Source: JAAYYM01 sp964483155 (GTDB taxonomy: Bacteria; Bacillota; Clostridia; Lachnospirales; Lachnospiraceae). Taken from it: DNA of 15,263 nt. This document shows, one piece after another, positions 7,254-14,516 of this stretch. The notes beneath the pieces were generated by a model. The model did no database searches. It had not been told where the DNA came from and saw nothing but the letters and a program-made list of their open reading frames with translations. The position numbers were made by a program, and so were the translations under genes. The stretch lies in assembly GCA_964483155.1 (NCBI GenBank), contig CAZAAC010000050.1, positions 1 to 15,263 on the forward strand, read 5' to 3'. Position 1 is the stretch's first letter, and the number at the start of each line of letters is the position of its first letter.

Positions 7254-7871
7254 CTATTTAAATCGCAAGGCCATATAGGCTTTTATTTCTTCAACACAGC
7301 CCTTGAAGCCCAGTTTACTACTGTCAAGCGTTAAATCATAGTTTCGGAGATCATACCAATCCTGTCCGGTATAGTATTTGTAATAATCAGAACGATATTT
7401 GTTAGTTCGCTCAATATACTTTTGTGTCTCTTTTTCAGAAAAGCTTACACGTTCTAGTGCATTTTTTAATAGAAAATCAGCATTAGACTGTACAAAAATA
7501 TTTACAACATTAGGATTGTCTTTTAGTACAAACCCTGCACAACGTCCAATAAATACACAAGAGTTTTTTTCAGCTAATTGTTTGATAATCTTAGCCTGAT
7601 AGTTAAAAAGATTTTGATTTGACGTGAAGCCATCACTTTCAGGCGAAATCAGGTTTCCTTTATAGATATGTTTCAAATTGAAAATAGAGTTTGTACCAAT
7701 ACGCTCATCGACTTTTGCAAAAAGGCTTTCATTAATGCCACTATCTTCGGAGGCCATAGTAATAATTTCTCTTTCATAACAGCTGATATTTAATTCGTCA
7801 GCCAGCATTTGTCCGATTGTCTTACCACCGCTACCATATTGTCGCGAAATTGCTATTATGATATGATCCAT
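7254..7871 (-). CDS. Cytidylate kinase-like protein
   Basis: A 205-residue protein of the cytidylate-kinase-like family (Cytidylate_kin2 type). It opens with IIIAISRQYGSGGKTIG, a P-loop-like nucleotide-binding segment in the style of this family, and has CVFIGRCAGFVLKD at about residues 95-108 and an Arg-rich lid region (~140-165). Its real substrate is not established. Many clostridial genomes carry such paralogs besides the true cmk, so CMP phosphorylation should not be assumed. AGGAGG lies 6 bases upstream of the ATG. The gene starts 12 bases after livF, inside the liv transcript and before its terminator, so it is expected to be co-expressed with the amino acid transporter. The functional reason is not evident. 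Confidence 0.85.
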   Translation of the reverse strand: MDHIIIAISRQYGSGGKTIGQMLADELNISCYEREIITMASEDSGINESLFAKVDERIGTNSIFNLKHIYKGNLISPESDGFTSNQNLFNYQAKIIKQLAEKNSCVFIGRCAGFVLKDNPNVVNIFVQSNADFLLKNALERVSFSEKETQKYIERTNKYRSDYYKYYTGQDWYDLRNYDLTLDSSKLGFKGCVEEIKAYMALRFK

Positions 7872-7883
7872 ATGATTCCTCCT

Positions 7884-8594
7884 CTAATCTCCAAGATATG
7901 CTTTTTTAATAGAATCATTGTTTAAAAGTGCATCTGCTTTTCCTTCTAAAGAAATAAGGCCTGTCTCGAGGACATAAGCCCTGTCTGCGATAGAAAGCGC
8001 TTTTTTAGCGTTCTGTTCTACAAGAAGAACAGTAGTGCCACTTGCACTCACTTCTTTTATAATATTAAATATTTCATTTACATAAATAGGGGAAAGACCC
8101 ATAGAGGGTTCATCCATCAGGATAATGCGAGGTCTAGACATAAGTGCACGTCCCATGGCAAGCATTTGCTGTTCTCCACCTGATAATGTCCCTGCAAGCT
8201 GCATTTTTCTTTCTTCCAAACGAGGGAAACGTTTATATACATTTCCCAATGTTTCAGCAATTTCATTTTTATCTTTTCTTGTATAAGCGCCCATAATCAA
8301 GTTTTCGTATACAGTCAGATCTGCAAATACACGACGCCCTTCGGGAACGTGAGCCATACCAAGCGATACCGTCTTATAACCAGGAAGATGCGTAATATCA
8401 CGTCCTTCAAATGTAATGGTTCCGCTTTTTGCATCTACCAAGCCAGTAATAGTATGCAGTATGGTGGTTTTCCCGGCACCGTTTGCGCCAATCAGCGCAA
8501 TCACTTCACCCTCATTTACTTCAAAGCTGATGCCCTTGATTGCCTGAATGATACCATAATATACTTGTAAATCTGTTATTTTCAACATAGACAT
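7884..8594 (-). CDS. livF: Branched-chain amino acid ABC transporter, ATP-binding protein LivF
   Basis: A 236-residue ABC ATPase of the LivF type: Walker A GANGAGKTT at 36-44, LSGGEQQ signature at 137-143, Walker B ILMDEP at 158-163 followed by the family-typical SMGLSP, and a conserved VEQNA switch histidine region where LivF proteins carry Gln-Asn instead of His. It pairs with LivG on the cytoplasmic face of LivH/LivM to power uptake of leucine, isoleucine, valine or related substrates. GGAG (in AAAAGGAGACAC) lies 9 bases from the first ATG; a second ATG two codons later is possible. It is 42 bases downstream of livG, the widest gap between the permease/ATPase cistrons. Confidence 0.95.
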   Translation of the reverse strand: MSMLKITDLQVYYGIIQAIKGISFEVNEGEVIALIGANGAGKTTILHTITGLVDAKSGTITFEGRDITHLPGYKTVSLGMAHVPEGRRVFADLTVYENLIMGAYTRKDKNEIAETLGNVYKRFPRLEERKMQLAGTLSGGEQQMLAMGRALMSRPRIILMDEPSMGLSPIYVNEIFNIIKEVSASGTTVLLVEQNAKKALSIADRAYVLETGLISLEGKADALLNNDSIKKAYLGD

Positions 8595-8636
8595 AAATAG
8601 TGTCTCCTTTTATTAACAGGATATGTTTTACCCAGA

Positions 8637-9398
8637 CTAATCTTCTCCGAGGTAAGCCGTAATCACTCGTTTATCATGTAGTACTTCCTCGGGAGCGCCA
8701 CTTGTTAAAAGTGTACCAAAATTTAAAACATACAAATACTCGCAGATGCCAGCAACTAATTTCATATCATGTTCAATAAGAAGAATCGTAACTTTGAATT
8801 TTTTTCGGACTAGTTCGATTGTCTTCATTAGTTCTGCTGTTTCATTGGGATTCATACCCGCTGCGGGTTCGTCTAATAATAGTAGTTTGGGATTAGTTGC
8901 GAGTGCCCTTGCAATTTCCAATTTCCGTTGCTTTCCGTAAGGTAGATTAGAAGCCTTATAGTCAGCCTGCTCCTGCAAATCAAATACTTTAAGAATTTCC
9001 ATTGCTTTTGCATTCATAGCTTCTTCCTTTTTATAGTAAGTACCAATATGAAGAAAGCTTTCTAATAAACTGTAATAAACCTGATTATGAAGCGCTATTT
9101 TAACATTGTCGAGAACAGACATTTTTGAGAAAAGTCTGATATTTTGAAACGTTCTTGCAATGCCAGCTTCACAGATTTGATTTGGTTTCATCCCGATGAT
9201 ATTCTTACCATCAAGCTCAATCTTGCCGTTGGTCGGGGTATATACACCAGTCAACATATTGAATACTGTCGTTTTACCCGCACCATTTGGACCGATGAGT
9301 CCGACAAGAGAACCTTCTTCTATAGACATTGCCAAATCATCCACAGCACGTAATCCACCAAAAGAGATGCCTAATTTTTTGACTTCTAATAATGCCAT
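8637..9398 (-). CDS. livG: Branched-chain amino acid ABC transporter, ATP-binding protein LivG
   Basis: An ABC ATPase of the LivG type, 253 residues from ATG 9398: Walker A GPNGAGKTT at 36-44, a non-standard signature LPYGKQRKLEIARAL as in LivG homologs, Walker B LLLLDEP followed by AAGMNP, and IEHDM containing the switch histidine. I prefer ATG 9398 over the GTG at 9407 because AAGGAGG (9408-9414) would touch the GTG directly but is 9 bases from the ATG. With this start, the livM stop and livG start are separated by a single base, which points to translational coupling. It forms the ATPase pair with LivF. Confidence 0.95.
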   Translation of the reverse strand: MALLEVKKLGISFGGLRAVDDLAMSIEEGSLVGLIGPNGAGKTTVFNMLTGVYTPTNGKIELDGKNIIGMKPNQICEAGIARTFQNIRLFSKMSVLDNVKIALHNQVYYSLLESFLHIGTYYKKEEAMNAKAMEILKVFDLQEQADYKASNLPYGKQRKLEIARALATNPKLLLLDEPAAGMNPNETAELMKTIELVRKKFKVTILLIEHDMKLVAGICEYLYVLNFGTLLTSGAPEEVLHDKRVITAYLGED

Positions 9399-9399
9399 A

Positions 9400-10368
9400 T
9401 CATGCACCCTCCTTTTCGACTGCTTTTGTTTTTCGTTTAAATAATCTGTCTTTTAGCGTTGCGTTATTAAATATCATCATAGTAATTAGTACAATAGCAT
9501 ACATCAGCATTCTATAATCATCAAGACCACGAAGTACTTCTGGCAGAAGAGTAAGTATAACAGCTGCTATTATGGAACCTTTGATATTGCCCATGCCACC
9601 AAGAACAACCATAACCAGAACTTCAATGGAACGATTATAATCAAAATTTCCAGGTTTAAGAATACCAACATTATGAGCATAAATAACACCCGATATTCCT
9701 GCAAAAACAGCAGATATCACAAATGCAATAACTTTAAATTTGCTAACGGGAATCCCTGTTGCTTCTGCGGCAATGTAATTATCGCGGATAGATGATATTG
9801 CACGCCCATGCCGGGAATTGACCAGATTTGTAATGAGCAGAATCATTAAGATCATAATAATATATACAAAAGTGAATTGCTTGTAAGTTGCATATTTTGG
9901 AATATCGGATAATCCGGCTGCACCGTTTGTGAGTTTAAGAGAATTAATAATTGATTTAATGATTTCACCAAAGCCAAGTGTTACGATAGCAAGATAATCC
10001 CCTCTTAAACGAAGTACAGGTACACCAATCAATACACCGAAGATACCAGCTACAAGTCCGCCAGCAATTAAGGCAAGTCCAAAAGAAACTGGGGCGGGAA
10101 GAGCAGTCGCATTTAAGGTAATCAAAGCACCTGTATAAGCACCAATAGACATAAAACCGGCGTGGCCAAGTGTCAACTCACCTAAAAATCCTACAATTAG
10201 ACACAGTGAAACTGCTAACATGACATTGACACAAACGGGTATAATAATAGAAGTCAGCTGACGACTTAGAAGACCGGCAGAAACTAGAATCATGACTAAA
10301 ATATAAATAACGATAGTTATTAAAAGGCTTATCATTGCACTTTTATTTTTGAGCAATCGCTGAATCAT
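9400..10368 (-). CDS. livM: Branched-chain amino acid ABC transporter, permease LivM
   Basis: A 322-residue membrane permease with 8-10 hydrophobic segments. LivM landmarks are GELTLGHAGFMSIGAYTGAL, the VLRLRGDYLAIVTLGFGEI segment (the permease-ATPase contact region and conserved helix), NGAAGL, AISSIRDNYIAAEATGI and VVLGGMGNIKGSI. It forms the transmembrane channel with LivH. Its ATG overlaps the livH stop by four bases (ATGA), and AAGGAGG lies 8 bases upstream inside livH, so the two permeases are translationally coupled and likely made in equal amounts. Confidence 0.95.
   Translation of the reverse strand: MIQRLLKNKSAMISLLITIVIYILVMILVSAGLLSRQLTSIIIPVCVNVMLAVSLCLIVGFLGELTLGHAGFMSIGAYTGALITLNATALPAPVSFGLALIAGGLVAGIFGVLIGVPVLRLRGDYLAIVTLGFGEIIKSIINSLKLTNGAAGLSDIPKYATYKQFTFVYIIMILMILLITNLVNSRHGRAISSIRDNYIAAEATGIPVSKFKVIAFVISAVFAGISGVIYAHNVGILKPGNFDYNRSIEVLVMVVLGGMGNIKGSIIAAVILTLLPEVLRGLDDYRMLMYAIVLITMMIFNNATLKDRLFKRKTKAVEKEGA
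9408..9414 (-). promoter_or_regulatory. Ribosome binding site that fixes the livG start
   Basis: AAGGAGG on the minus strand lies within the last codons of livM. It leaves no spacer to the in-frame GTG at 9405-9407 but a normal 9-base spacer to ATG 9396-9398, so the shorter livG protein is favoured. Confidence 0.75.
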
Positions 10369-11252
10369 ACTTTTTCCCTCCTTTGCTTACCAAGAAGGCC
10401 AGTTGGTTTTACGAGAAGTACAATTACTAAAACACCAAATACAATAGCATCGGACAATTGCGTGGAAATGTATGCTTTACTTAAGCTTTCAATCAACCCT
10501 AACAGGATACCACCAAGCATAGCACCTGGGATACTGCCTATTCCGCCTAGAACAGCAGCTACAAAAGCTTTGATACCAGGCAACGCCCCGAGAGTTGGCT
10601 TTAATGATTCATATTGACAAATAAACAGGATGCCGGCAACAGCAGCCAGAGCAGAACCAATAAAGAAGGTGAGAGATATCGTTCCATTGACGTTGATTCC
10701 CATAAGCTCTGCAGCTCCCTTATCTTCAGAAACGGCTCTCATCGCTCTTCCGGCCCTGGTCTTATTAATGAACCAGGTCAGGGCTATCATACAAATTGTT
10801 GTAACGGACAAAGTGACAATAGTAATGCCAGATATCGTAATAGAACCTAATCGGATGGCTGGGATATTGATTATGGAGCCAAATGGTATCGGAGTGGCTC
10901 CGAAAATAATCTGAATTAGATTTTGCAGAAAGAAACTCACACCAATTGCAGTAATCAATACAGCAAGCGGCTGTGCTTTCCTGAGTGGTTTATAGGCAAC
11001 CTTTTCGATCACCACGCCAATAACAGCGCAGGAAAGAATCGTAATTAGTACGGCTGGAATGACCGGTATATGAAGAACCGTTACAAACAAATAAAGCACA
11101 TAGGCACCAACCATGATAATGTCACCGTGTGCAAAATTAATCATTTTAGCAATTCCGTATACCATCGTATAGCCCAGCGCAATGAGTGCGTAGATACTTC
11201 CCGTACGCAGACCATTGATAAACTGTTCAATAATACTGTTCAATACGTTCAT
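10365..11252 (-). CDS. livH: Branched-chain amino acid ABC transporter, permease LivH
   Basis: A 295-residue permease with LivH landmarks: NGLRTGSIYALIALGYTMVYG at the N-terminus, MINFAHGDIIMVGAY, the RAMRAVSEDKGAAELMGINV loop that contacts the ATPases, and AAVLGGIGSIPGAMLGG near the C-terminus. It is the partner of LivM. GGAG (11260-11263) lies 7 bases before the ATG. It is separated from livK by 126 bases that hold a hairpin terminator, so livHMGF may be transcribed at a lower level than livK. A weak promoter-like pair on the minus strand (TTGCAT 11322-11327, TATTTT 11299-11304, 17-base spacer) could also serve it. Confidence 0.95.
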   Translation of the reverse strand: MNVLNSIIEQFINGLRTGSIYALIALGYTMVYGIAKMINFAHGDIIMVGAYVLYLFVTVLHIPVIPAVLITILSCAVIGVVIEKVAYKPLRKAQPLAVLITAIGVSFFLQNLIQIIFGATPIPFGSIINIPAIRLGSITISGITIVTLSVTTICMIALTWFINKTRAGRAMRAVSEDKGAAELMGINVNGTISLTFFIGSALAAVAGILFICQYESLKPTLGALPGIKAFVAAVLGGIGSIPGAMLGGILLGLIESLSKAYISTQLSDAIVFGVLVIVLLVKPTGLLGKQRREKV

Positions 11253-11330
11253 TTAATTTCTCCAAATTCCTTTTTCGTGTGACAAATATATCTTAATAAA
11301 AATATCATAAATACGGCGTTTATGCAAGCA

Positions 11331-11357
11331 AAAAGGAGACCAGTCTGGTCTCCTTTT
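11331..11357 (-). terminator. Hairpin between livK and livH (partial terminator)
   Basis: A perfect 12-bp stem (11331-11342 with 11346-11357, AAAAGGAGACCA / TGGTCTCCTTTT) with a 3-base loop is followed on the minus strand by a short run of five T, counting the stem end. It sits 21 bases after the livK stop. The short U tract suggests incomplete termination and read-through into livH. It may also protect the livK mRNA 3' end. Confidence 0.75.
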
Positions 11358-11378
11358 ATAAAATAGCATATGTAATTA

Positions 11379-12521
11379 TTATTTTGCTGCGGTATAAGCA
11401 CCATCTACAATCTTAATAAATTTTGCACCCTTGTTAGGCTCACCATCTGCTGTGAAGCTCATACCATCACCTGTAAGTCCATCAATTTTGATAGAGGTCA
11501 TGGCAGCAATCATATCTGCACTTTCGATAGAACCAGCTGTTTCCATAGCTGCTTTAAAACAGTAGATTGCATCATAAGCATCTGCTGCAAACTGGTCTGG
11601 AGTAGCGCCATATGCTTCTTCATATGCAGATACAAAAGATTTAACTGCTTCGCTCTCATCTGCTGCAAAGAAAGGACTTAAGAATACGGCACCTTCTACA
11701 GTTGATGCATCGGTAACAGTACCAAGAACGCCATCCCAACCGTCAGAACCAAGGAAAGGAAGTTCCATTCCGAGTTCTTTTGCTTGTTTTGTAATATAAG
11801 TAGCATCATTATAGTAGGCAGGAACAAATATAACTTCTGCATCTGTGCCCTTAATCGTAGTCAACTGTGTATTAAAATCAACATCATCTGTTACGAAAGA
11901 CTCACTGGCAACAATTTCACCGCCATTAGCAGCAACCTGTGCTTCAAAAGCATCCTTGACACCTGCTGAATACTCATCAGCATTATTGAAGATAACTGCA
12001 ATCTTCTTGTAGCCTAATTCATTAACAGCATAATCTGCCATCGTGATACCCTGTAAAGGATCTGTAAAGCAGATACGGAAAGCATTGTCATTTTTTGTAC
12101 AATCTTTTGCAGAACCTGATGGTGTAATTTGAAGAATACCATCTTCAGCAGTCAAATCGACAATAGCAAGACATGCGCCTGAAGTTACAGTACCCATCAA
12201 AGCATTAATCTTTTGATCCATCAAAGTGTTATATGCCTGAATTGCCTTGTCTTCAGTTGCTTCATCATCTTCAAATTTCATTTCATAGGTATAGGTAGTA
12301 TCACCCACTTTGACGCCACCGGCATCATTGATTTCTTTAATGGCAATTTCAGCACCCTGCTTAACAGAAATTCCGTAAGAAGCTGCTGCACCTGTAAGAG
12401 GTCCAATACCACCGATTAAAAATGTGTTTCCATCAGCGGAAGCTGCACTGTTACCACAGCCAGCCACTAATGTAGCTGTCATGGTTAAAATCATAACCAA
12501 GCTTAATAATTTGTTTTTCAT
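11379..12521 (-). CDS. livK: Branched-chain amino acid ABC transporter, substrate-binding lipoprotein LivK
   Basis: A 380-residue extracytoplasmic binding protein. Residues 1-21 are a lipoprotein signal peptide with a lysine pair, a hydrophobic core and lipobox LVAGC. Cys22 should be lipidated and anchored to the outer face of the membrane. The mature part starts with a low-complexity linker (GNSAASADGN), followed by a type-1 periplasmic-binding fold with IGGIGPLTGAAASYGISVKQ, the classic start of the Leu/Ile/Val-binding family, and LGSDGWDG, DAYDAIYCF and GKLxxxxF-like elements later. Branched-chain amino acids are the default substrate, but this family also binds other amino acids, amides and urea, and specificity cannot be fixed here. 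AAGGAGG at 12528-12534 is ideal. It is the first gene of the operon, with a near-consensus promoter, consistent with a high copy number of binding protein. Confidence 0.95.
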   Translation of the reverse strand: MKNKLLSLVMILTMTATLVAGCGNSAASADGNTFLIGGIGPLTGAAASYGISVKQGAEIAIKEINDAGGVKVGDTTYTYEMKFEDDEATEDKAIQAYNTLMDQKINALMGTVTSGACLAIVDLTAEDGILQITPSGSAKDCTKNDNAFRICFTDPLQGITMADYAVNELGYKKIAVIFNNADEYSAGVKDAFEAQVAANGGEIVASESFVTDDVDFNTQLTTIKGTDAEVIFVPAYYNDATYITKQAKELGMELPFLGSDGWDGVLGTVTDASTVEGAVFLSPFFAADESEAVKSFVSAYEEAYGATPDQFAADAYDAIYCFKAAMETAGSIESADMIAAMTSIKIDGLTGDGMSFTADGEPNKGAKFIKIVDGAYTAAK

Positions 12522-12556
12522 AATTCTCCTCCTTAAAAATTGATAATATCCATTTC

Positions 12557-12585
12557 ATAATATCTATAATAGACGAGTTTGTCAA
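12557..12585 (-). promoter_or_regulatory. Promoter of the liv operon
   Basis: On the minus strand, a perfect TTGACA (12580-12585), a 17-base spacer and TATTAT (12557-12562) precede livK. Transcription would begin near 12550, giving a leader of ~30 bases with the AAGGAGG near its middle. That is too short for a riboswitch or attenuator. Confidence 0.8.
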
Positions 12586-12593
12586 GAACGTCT
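12571..12593. repeat. 23-bp imperfect palindrome over the liv -35 box, candidate operator
   Basis: Perfect 5-base arms AGACG (12571-12575) and CGTCT (12589-12593) flank a symmetric core TTGNCAA-type centre, with three unmatched bases on each side between arm and core. The dyad axis at 12582 lies inside the TTGACA of the liv promoter, a position where a bound dimer would block RNA polymerase. It does not match the CodY box. No cognate regulator is identified. Confidence 0.5.
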
Positions 12594-12604
12594 CATTTTT
12601 CCGA

Positions 12605-12633
12605 TTGTACAATATAAAAAAATGTGTTACTAT
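12605..12633 (+). promoter_or_regulatory. Candidate promoter of the cheC gene
   Basis: TTGTAC (12605-12610), a 17-base spacer and TACTAT (12628-12633) read rightward, divergent from the liv promoter. Both boxes are moderate matches. The predicted start is about 45 bases before the ATG. Confidence 0.45.
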
Positions 12634-12684
12634 TTTTATATAAATGTAGATTAAAGTTGCATTGATTTAAAGTGGGGTAGAAGC

Positions 12685-13302
12685 ATGGGATCGTATGATG
12701 GTTTAAGCGATATACAGTTAGATGCATTGAAAGAAATTGGAAATATCGGGGCAGGGAATGCTTGCACCGCATTATCAGTATTGATGGGTGTTCCTGTAAA
12801 TATGACAATTCCTAGAATTCGTTTTCTGAACTTTGATAATACGGCTACAGCGCTTGGAGGAACCGATAATCTTGTCATTGGAATACAAATTGGAATCATT
12901 GAAGATTTAGAGGGGATGATGTTCCATATTGTACAGCAGCCTTTTGCACATAAAATTATCAATACCTATTATTCTAAAGAAGTTGATTTTACATTAGAGC
13001 TTGACGAGATGGATTCATCAGTACTGAACGAGATGGGGAATATTACATCTGGTGTCTATGCGAATTCCATTGCAACCTTAACGGGAATGAATGTAAACAT
13101 TACTGCACCAGTGCAGCGTTGTAATACAATAGGAGAGATATTGAAAATTCCCCTTAATTCTTACTCGGATTTAGGAGATAAAATATTATTTGTAGATGAG
13201 AAATTTAATATTGCAGGAACAGAGGTCACCAGTAACATGATTTTGATACTGGAGAGTAATTCATTATGGAAATTATTCAATAGGCTTGGTGTCAATGTAT
13301 AA
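12685..13302 (+). CDS. cheC: CheC-family CheY-P phosphatase
   Basis: A 205-residue protein with both phosphatase motifs of the CheC family: D13-xxx-E17-xx-N20 with Pro43 exactly 22 residues later, and S112-xxx-E116-xx-N119 with Pro142 again 22 residues later. Two intact sites distinguish CheC from CheX (one active site) and FliY (which has an extra FliN domain, absent here). It removes phosphate from CheY-P and usually works with CheD in chemotaxis of Firmicutes. Here it is a single gene with its own candidate promoter and terminator, without che or flagellar neighbours, so its target response regulator cannot be deduced. The start follows GGGG (12673-12676) by 8 bases. Confidence 0.9.
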   Translation: MGSYDGLSDIQLDALKEIGNIGAGNACTALSVLMGVPVNMTIPRIRFLNFDNTATALGGTDNLVIGIQIGIIEDLEGMMFHIVQQPFAHKIINTYYSKEVDFTLELDEMDSSVLNEMGNITSGVYANSIATLTGMNVNITAPVQRCNTIGEILKIPLNSYSDLGDKILFVDEKFNIAGTEVTSNMILILESNSLWKLFNRLGVNV

Positions 13303-13319
13303 GAACTATGATTTATCAT

Positions 13320-13347
13320 AAGCAGACTTTCGAGTCTGCTTTGCTTT
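13320..13347 (+). terminator. Terminator of cheC
   Basis: A 9-bp stem (13320-13328 with 13333-13341, AAGCAGACT / AGTCTGCTT) capped by a TTCG tetraloop is followed by the T-rich TGCTTT. It lies 17 bases after the cheC stop. Confidence 0.8.
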
Positions 13348-13373
13348 ACTTATACACTGTGCTGTGTTAAAAT
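13345..13373 (+). promoter_or_regulatory. Candidate promoter of the yerC-like gene
   Basis: TTTACT (13345-13350), a 17-base spacer and TAAAAT (13368-13373) preceded by TGT form an extended -10 promoter. It begins in the tail of the cheC terminator, so the two transcription units are packed end to end. Confidence 0.55.
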
Positions 13374-13430
13374 ATATATGTATTAACGTGCGACAGTGAA
13401 TAGAAGGCGAGAAGCCTTGGGGGAATAAGG

Positions 13431-13718
13431 ATGAATCAAAAAATCAGAACAGAAGCAGTGGATTATTTGTTTGAGGCGATTCTTCAATTAAAAGATAAAG
13501 AGGAATGCTATATCTTTTTTGAAGATATTTGTACGATTAATGAGTTACTTTCGCTTTCGCAGAGATTTGAAGTGGCAAGCATGTTGCGTGAGAAAAAAAC
13601 GTATCTTGATATAGCGGATAAGACAGGTGCTTCTACGGCAACGATAAGTCGTGTCAACCGCTCCTTGAATTACGGAAATGATGGATATGATATGGTGTTT
13701 GAGAGAATGAAAAAGTAA
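13431..13718 (+). CDS. yerC: YerC/YecD-family TrpR-like DNA-binding protein
   Basis: A 95-residue helical protein of the TrpR-related YerC/YecD family. The conserved core is FFEDICTINELLSLSQRFEV (about residues 29-48) followed by the helix-turn-helix YLDIADKTGASTATISRVNR (~58-77), with the recognition helix STATISRVNR. The tryptophan-binding role of TrpR should not be assumed; the target of this clostridial/bacillar family is not well established. The ATG follows GGGGGAATAAGG. It has its own promoter and terminator. The nearby pcrA gene recalls the yerC-pcrA neighbourhood of Bacillus. Confidence 0.88.
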   Translation: MNQKIRTEAVDYLFEAILQLKDKEECYIFFEDICTINELLSLSQRFEVASMLREKKTYLDIADKTGASTATISRVNRSLNYGNDGYDMVFERMKK

Positions 13719-13730
13719 CGATTCATAAAT

Positions 13731-13762
13731 AGAAGGAGCCTATTTTTTCTTAGGCTCCTTCT
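13731..13762. terminator. Bidirectional terminator between yerC and the DUF1836 gene
   Basis: A perfect 12-bp stem (13731-13742 with 13751-13762, AGAAGGAGCCTA / TAGGCTCCTTCT) with an 8-base loop is followed by TTATTT on the plus strand and ATTTAT on the minus strand. The TAG stop of the minus-strand gene (13740-13742) is part of the stem. Confidence 0.85.
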
Positions 13763-14372
13763 TTATTTCTGGCTCACTCTTGGGAGAGGGAAGCGTATCA
13801 ATTATCCTTTCAATTACCATGGTTTTCATATAGACATCCTGACTAAGAAGACAAATATAGGAAAACAATTGCAGATAGTCTATGTCATCACTGTCAGCAG
13901 AAGTAAAACTGGCATTTGAAGTACGTATCAAATCATTGATTTGTGTAGTAATAATAGGGGTTTGCTGTGCACACATTGCAAATATCTCATCATATACATT
14001 TTCCATTTTCAGTGAGGGACTATCAGCCTGATAAAAACGATCTGTAACGGGAATCAGTACTTTCTCAATATCATTAATAGACAAGACGCTTTTGTAATAG
14101 TAAATCATCAGGAGAATCAGAATATGTTCTTTACTGTATTTTTTCCTAATAGGTGGTGGAATCAAATTATTTTTAGCATAATTATTAATCATGGTTTTTG
14201 TTAAAATTTTATCATCATCAAACCGTTTTGTAACAGATAGATGTTTTTCCATAAACGTAGTAACTTGATCCATATATAAATCAATATTCGGAACAGAGTC
14301 AGAGTCAATATGTCCGATGCCTGAAACCTCGCCGATAATTTCCTGTATCATTTCCTCCAAGAGATTGTTCAT
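13740..14372 (-). CDS. DUF1836 domain-containing protein
   Basis: A 210-residue soluble protein of the DUF1836 family, a clostridial group of unknown function. Recognisable core segments are VPNIDLYMDQVTTFMEKHL (~27-45), LTKTMINNYAKNNLIPPP (~57-74) and KKYSKEHILILLMIYYYKSV (~77-96). This core resembles a MerR-like winged-helix pattern (a TKTMINNY turn-recognition segment and KKYSKEHI wing/next helix), which suggests DNA binding, but this is inference. The C-terminal tail is basic (EIKKEPKKK). The start follows GGGGAGG by 9 bases. It is transcribed from its own promoter, divergent from pcrA and convergent with yerC. Confidence 0.88.
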   Translation of the reverse strand: MNNLLEEMIQEIIGEVSGIGHIDSDSVPNIDLYMDQVTTFMEKHLSVTKRFDDDKILTKTMINNYAKNNLIPPPIRKKYSKEHILILLMIYYYKSVLSINDIEKVLIPVTDRFYQADSPSLKMENVYDEIFAMCAQQTPIITTQINDLIRTSNASFTSADSDDIDYLQLFSYICLLSQDVYMKTMVIERIIDTLPSPKSEPEIKKEPKKK

Positions 14373-14405
14373 TAACGGTAACCTCCCCTAAATGTGTATA
14401 AGTAT

Positions 14406-14434
14406 AGTATATAGTTTCTATTACTACTTGGCAA
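14406..14434 (-). promoter_or_regulatory. Promoter of the DUF1836 gene
   Basis: On the minus strand, TTGCCA (14429-14434), a 17-base spacer and TATACT (14406-14411) each match consensus at five of six bases. The predicted leader is about 25-30 bases. Confidence 0.7.
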
Positions 14435-14450
14435 GAGGAATATAATAATC

Positions 14451-14479
14451 TCGACATGAAACATAAAATATAATATACT
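14451..14479 (+). promoter_or_regulatory. Promoter of pcrA
   Basis: TCGACA (14451-14456), a 17-base spacer and TATACT (14474-14479) each match consensus at five of six bases. The predicted start lies ~30 bases before the pcrA ATG. It is back-to-back with the DUF1836 promoter, with the two -35 boxes 16 bases apart. Confidence 0.7.
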
Positions 14480-14516
14480 GTAAGGAATTGAAAAAAGCAA
14501 GTATGGAGTAGTGTAT

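Noticed and set aside
12522..12684. Riboswitch or attenuator upstream of livK or cheC
   Set aside because: Predicted leaders are only ~30-45 bases, and I see no conserved riboswitch fold or leader peptide.
12651..12962. 103-codon minus-strand open frame over the start of cheC
   Set aside because: It is antisense to the CheC phosphatase motifs, which are intact in the plus frame. Its peptide has no domain character.
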